From Gordionus sp. m RMFG-2023 (lineage: Eukaryota; Nematomorpha; Gordioida; Chordodea; Parachordodidae): 64,000 nt of DNA. The notes under the pieces were generated by a model. That model was not told the origin of the DNA and ran no database searches. It saw only the letters and a list, made by a program, of their open reading frames with translations. Each line of letters begins with the position of its first letter. Position 1 is the stretch's first letter. The DNA is taken from contig NC_088776.1 in the NCBI RefSeq assembly GCF_954871325.1, positions 77,671 to 141,670 of the forward strand, in the 5' to 3' direction. This document shows positions 61,585 through 64,000 of this stretch, one piece after another. The position numbers and the translations under genes are program-made.

Positions 61585-62941
61585 TTAATAATTTATTTGC
61601 CTGAAATATTTTAGATTATAATAAATAAAATAAACTATAAATATAACATATTAGCTTTATTTATATTAAATAAGATTTTTATTAGCAAAATACTTCAGTT
61701 ATATTAAATAAATTAATTAATTAATATTAAATGGTATTTGGATTACTATAAAATAAAACTATAATTCTGATAAGTGCAATTATTAATAATAATAAGGAAT
61801 TAAAGTAGGTTGATTAAATTTTTTTCTATAAAAAATATAGGGTGTATAACTAAGCCTTCCCATCATCTCCACAAAACTCAAATACATATCTAATGTAGAA
61901 TATTATTCCTTTCTAAAAAAAATTTAGAAAATTAATAAACTTTACGAAAATTTTTTTACCAATAATGTATTTGAAAAAAAGCAATATTTATCTTAAAAAA
62001 AATAAAAAGTAACGAAAGAATAGATGGTTTACATTATGAATTCGATTATAAACTGCATGTATTTATTGGATATAGATTTTTCCTTTGTTATGAGCATGTT
62101 CCAATTCCGAAATCTCATTTTATTCGCAATTAGAGTGATATGTTCCTATCATTGCAGTTGCCCAGTTATTCAATTTTGCATATATCTACTAAAAGCCTTT
62201 CACATAGATTTGAGGCTATTACATAGTGTCCATTGTTGCATGTGAAATTTGTCTTAACCTTTTTTTATTTTATATTTAAAAAGAAAATATATCGTAAAGT
62301 ACCTATATAATACAAGCTTTTATAAGATCTTATTTCTCTCAAATTTTTAAAACAAATTATATTAATAAATTATGGGTGCAAATTTTCTTTAAAATCTTTA
62401 TTTATATTTGAAAAGCTTTATATATTTTCATTAAATTTCTTAGCAAACCTGGTCGGACCTTAAAAAAAATTTAAATAATCCCCTAACATTTTAAAATAAA
62501 ATATTATGAATCGCCATTATTAGTTATTAAAAATAAATGTAATATTTTTTTTTAATCTAGGCCGCCGTGTAAATGGCATCTCTGCAGGTCTCTGATATAT
62601 ATAATGTAATGTACTTACATCAAATTTTACCACTCATTTGCACAAACTCGAGTCGATCCTTACTTCCTTCTAATGAATATGTATTAAGAGCTGCTATATT
62701 ATTGAGTGACAAATATAATTCAGATTGGAAAATTCACACTGAGCGGGATATACAAATATTTTGTTGATCGCTAGATTCAAAACTTCCAAGGATTTAAGGA
62801 TGTTGATATAGGTTTTATTAATTCTATTCCGACTCTAATCGAGAGTATTTAGTTTTATAGAGGCAGAGTAAACTTCATTGCAGAAATTATTTTAGATGCC
62901 CTTACCTTTATCATGGTAATCAGTTTCGTTAGGCTGAGACA
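61585..62941. repeat. S repeat, copy 2
   Basis: Copy 2 begins with the GAAATATTTTAGATTATAAT version of the shared module and runs parallel to copy 1 until GTTAGGCTGAGAC, where it stops abruptly against a polypyrimidine tract. The stretch 62,510-62,940 is the best conserved part. Confidence 0.88.
62573..62767 (+). other. Unassigned 64-codon frame in S copy 2
   Basis: This is the partner of the frame at 60,995, about 82% identical in translation (MASLQVSDIYNVMYLHQIL at the start, ERDIQIFC at the end). It has the same upstream T-rich run and AATCTAG. The sequence just after the stop is about as conserved as the frame itself, which does not favour a coding role. Confidence 0.2.
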
Positions 62942-62958
62942 TTCTTCTCTTTTTATAA

Positions 62959-63075
62959 ATTTTTTTTTCTTTTTTTTTCTTTTTTTTCTTTTTTTTTCTT
63001 TTTTTTCTTTTTTTTTTCTTTTATTTTCTTTTTTTTCTTTTTTTTTCTTTTTTTTTCTTTTTTTTTCTTTTTTTT
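62959..63075. repeat. Polypyrimidine tract
   Basis: About 117 bp of T runs broken by single C at intervals of 8-10 bases, all pyrimidine on this strand except for one A. It lies exactly between the end of S copy 2 and the restart of segment A. Confidence 0.95.
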
Positions 63076-63113
63076 AACATCAATTACAAATTATATATTT
63101 TTTTTGAAAAATT

Positions 63114-64000
63114 TAATTAATAAGTGTGAGTACATATAAAATTTAAATATTAACACAATATATTTATTATTGTGCGAAATATTTTAACAAAGGATTCCAA
63201 ACACAAGCAAAAGTTTATATTACAAATACGAACATAGATTAGCATTAGTGTAAAAAAGCATTGTTATTATGTTAGAAAGAGAACATAGATAAGTATAGTT
63301 ATAAAAGAGCATTATGTTATCAAATATTCTAAGGTAGAAATAATAATGCACAAATTGTAAGAATACTTAATATTTAAATCATTAAATTAAAGTGTATAAT
63401 TAAGATATGTAGATATAGCTACAAAGTAAAAATTCAACGAAGTCTTGTAAATTTTGATGAGTAAGCTGTTTATACGCAATATTACTTATTAACAATTAGC
63501 TAGCTTTAAAAATATAAATAATGGCTTAATTAATAATTGTGATTATCTCTTTAAAATTTATGAAAAAATTTCTGGGTTGGTAGTGCCATATGCGTATAAT
63601 ACTTAGATAACCTGCATAGGATGACTGCCCATGGCTCGCGATCTAAAACTATTACTAGGCTAACAAATATAGTACGTGAACCTAACTTTTTTGGGTAAAC
63701 CTGACACATAAAATATTGAACAAGAGGACAGACCCCACAGAGAATCCGCCCGCCCATTTAAAAATCATATTGCTCATGACAACGGGCCTGGGTCAGTCAC
63801 CCTATTATGGTCCGGGCGAAGATCTAGCTGATATATAATTTTTTTTAGACTCAGGTAGGTCCTCCTATTCAATTTTTATAGTTTGCTCCGGGTTTATCCA
63901 ATAAATTAGGTCCATGAAGTTTAGTTGAAGTACCTTACTAATAATATTCCTACCTAATTTTATTCGAGTGAATATCCTATATTTATAGCTTACCCTCATT
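63114..64000. repeat. Segment A, second copy, with start of a fourth R repeat
   Basis: This matches 54,358-55,200 in the same order. The offset is about 8,757 bp at the left and 8,800 bp at the right, the difference being an insertion of about 50 bp near 63,240-63,285 that duplicates GAACATAGAT. From about 63,890 the R leader begins again and runs off the window. A minus-strand frame at 63,551-63,757 is interrupted in the first copy and is not taken as a gene. Confidence 0.92.
63615..63806. repeat. Foldback, second copy
   Basis: Homologue of the 54,816 foldback, with arms at 63,615-63,639 and 63,782-63,806. Pairing is slightly weaker because of changes in the left arm (GGCTCGCG for GGCCCGTG). 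Confidence 0.55.

Noticed and set aside
62024-62245. Plus-strand 73-codon frame in S copy 2
   Set aside because: The homologous stretch in S copy 1 (about 60,420-60,640) does not keep it open, and no motif is recognisable.
63551-63757. Minus-strand 68-codon frame in the second segment A
   Set aside because: The first copy of the segment has a stop in the same frame; it also runs across the foldback arm.

Overview
The window looks like a chromosome end and its subtelomere from an AT-rich eukaryote, most likely an animal. The + strand begins in C-rich telomere repeats (CCCTAA, i.e. TTAGGG on the other strand) in the orientation expected of a left chromosome end. The TTAGGG type argues against a typical insect (TTAGG), nematode (TTAGGC) or plant (TTTAGGG). 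An RTE-clade LINE and a Ty3/gypsy relic with K02A2.6-like reverse transcriptase fit a metazoan. The species cannot be fixed from the sequence. No intact host protein gene was recognised, and no tRNA, rRNA or CRISPR was seen.

Region 1 (1-42,281) is one uninterrupted compound satellite: about 84 head-to-tail units with a mean period near 503 bp. Each unit is a degenerate telomere block (about 65-230 bp) joined to an AT-rich spacer of about 350-380 bp. Spacers fall into at least three subtypes. Multi-unit blocks are duplicated in tandem at several scales (about 0.53, 0.60, 2.55, 2.94, 3.05 and 8.87 kb), so the array has grown by repeated unequal exchange or segmental duplication. Variant telomere motifs sit at matching places in most units, so the blocks are inherited as part of the satellite and are not fresh telomerase product.

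Region 2 (42,282-46,490) is AT-rich. It holds a diverged direct repeat in three copies, each with a short exon-like segment, a hAT-type terminus, a purine-rich microsatellite and a possible Tc1/mariner terminus. Region 3 (46,491-52,430) is a transposon graveyard: a broken RTE-type LINE, then a broken internal piece of a Ty3/gypsy element carrying a nested 418-bp hAT-type MITE with a perfect 8-bp target-site duplication. Region 4 (52,431-54,357) is AT-rich with one small tandem repeat.

Region 5 (54,358-64,000) is a second, unrelated subtelomeric repeat system. A roughly 880-bp segment containing a foldback is followed by three R repeats (about 1.8-1.9 kb) carrying a 15-bp GC-rich minisatellite, then two S repeats (about 1.6 kb), then a polypyrimidine tract. 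The 880-bp segment then starts again and runs off the window, implying a composite tandem repeat of about 8.76-8.80 kb. Nearly all open frames in regions 1 and 5 are by-products of repeats whose period leaves frames open.

The most unusual content is structural: a 42-kb array in which every unit carries its own telomere block. It is a plausible substrate for recombination-based telomere maintenance, though that role is inference.
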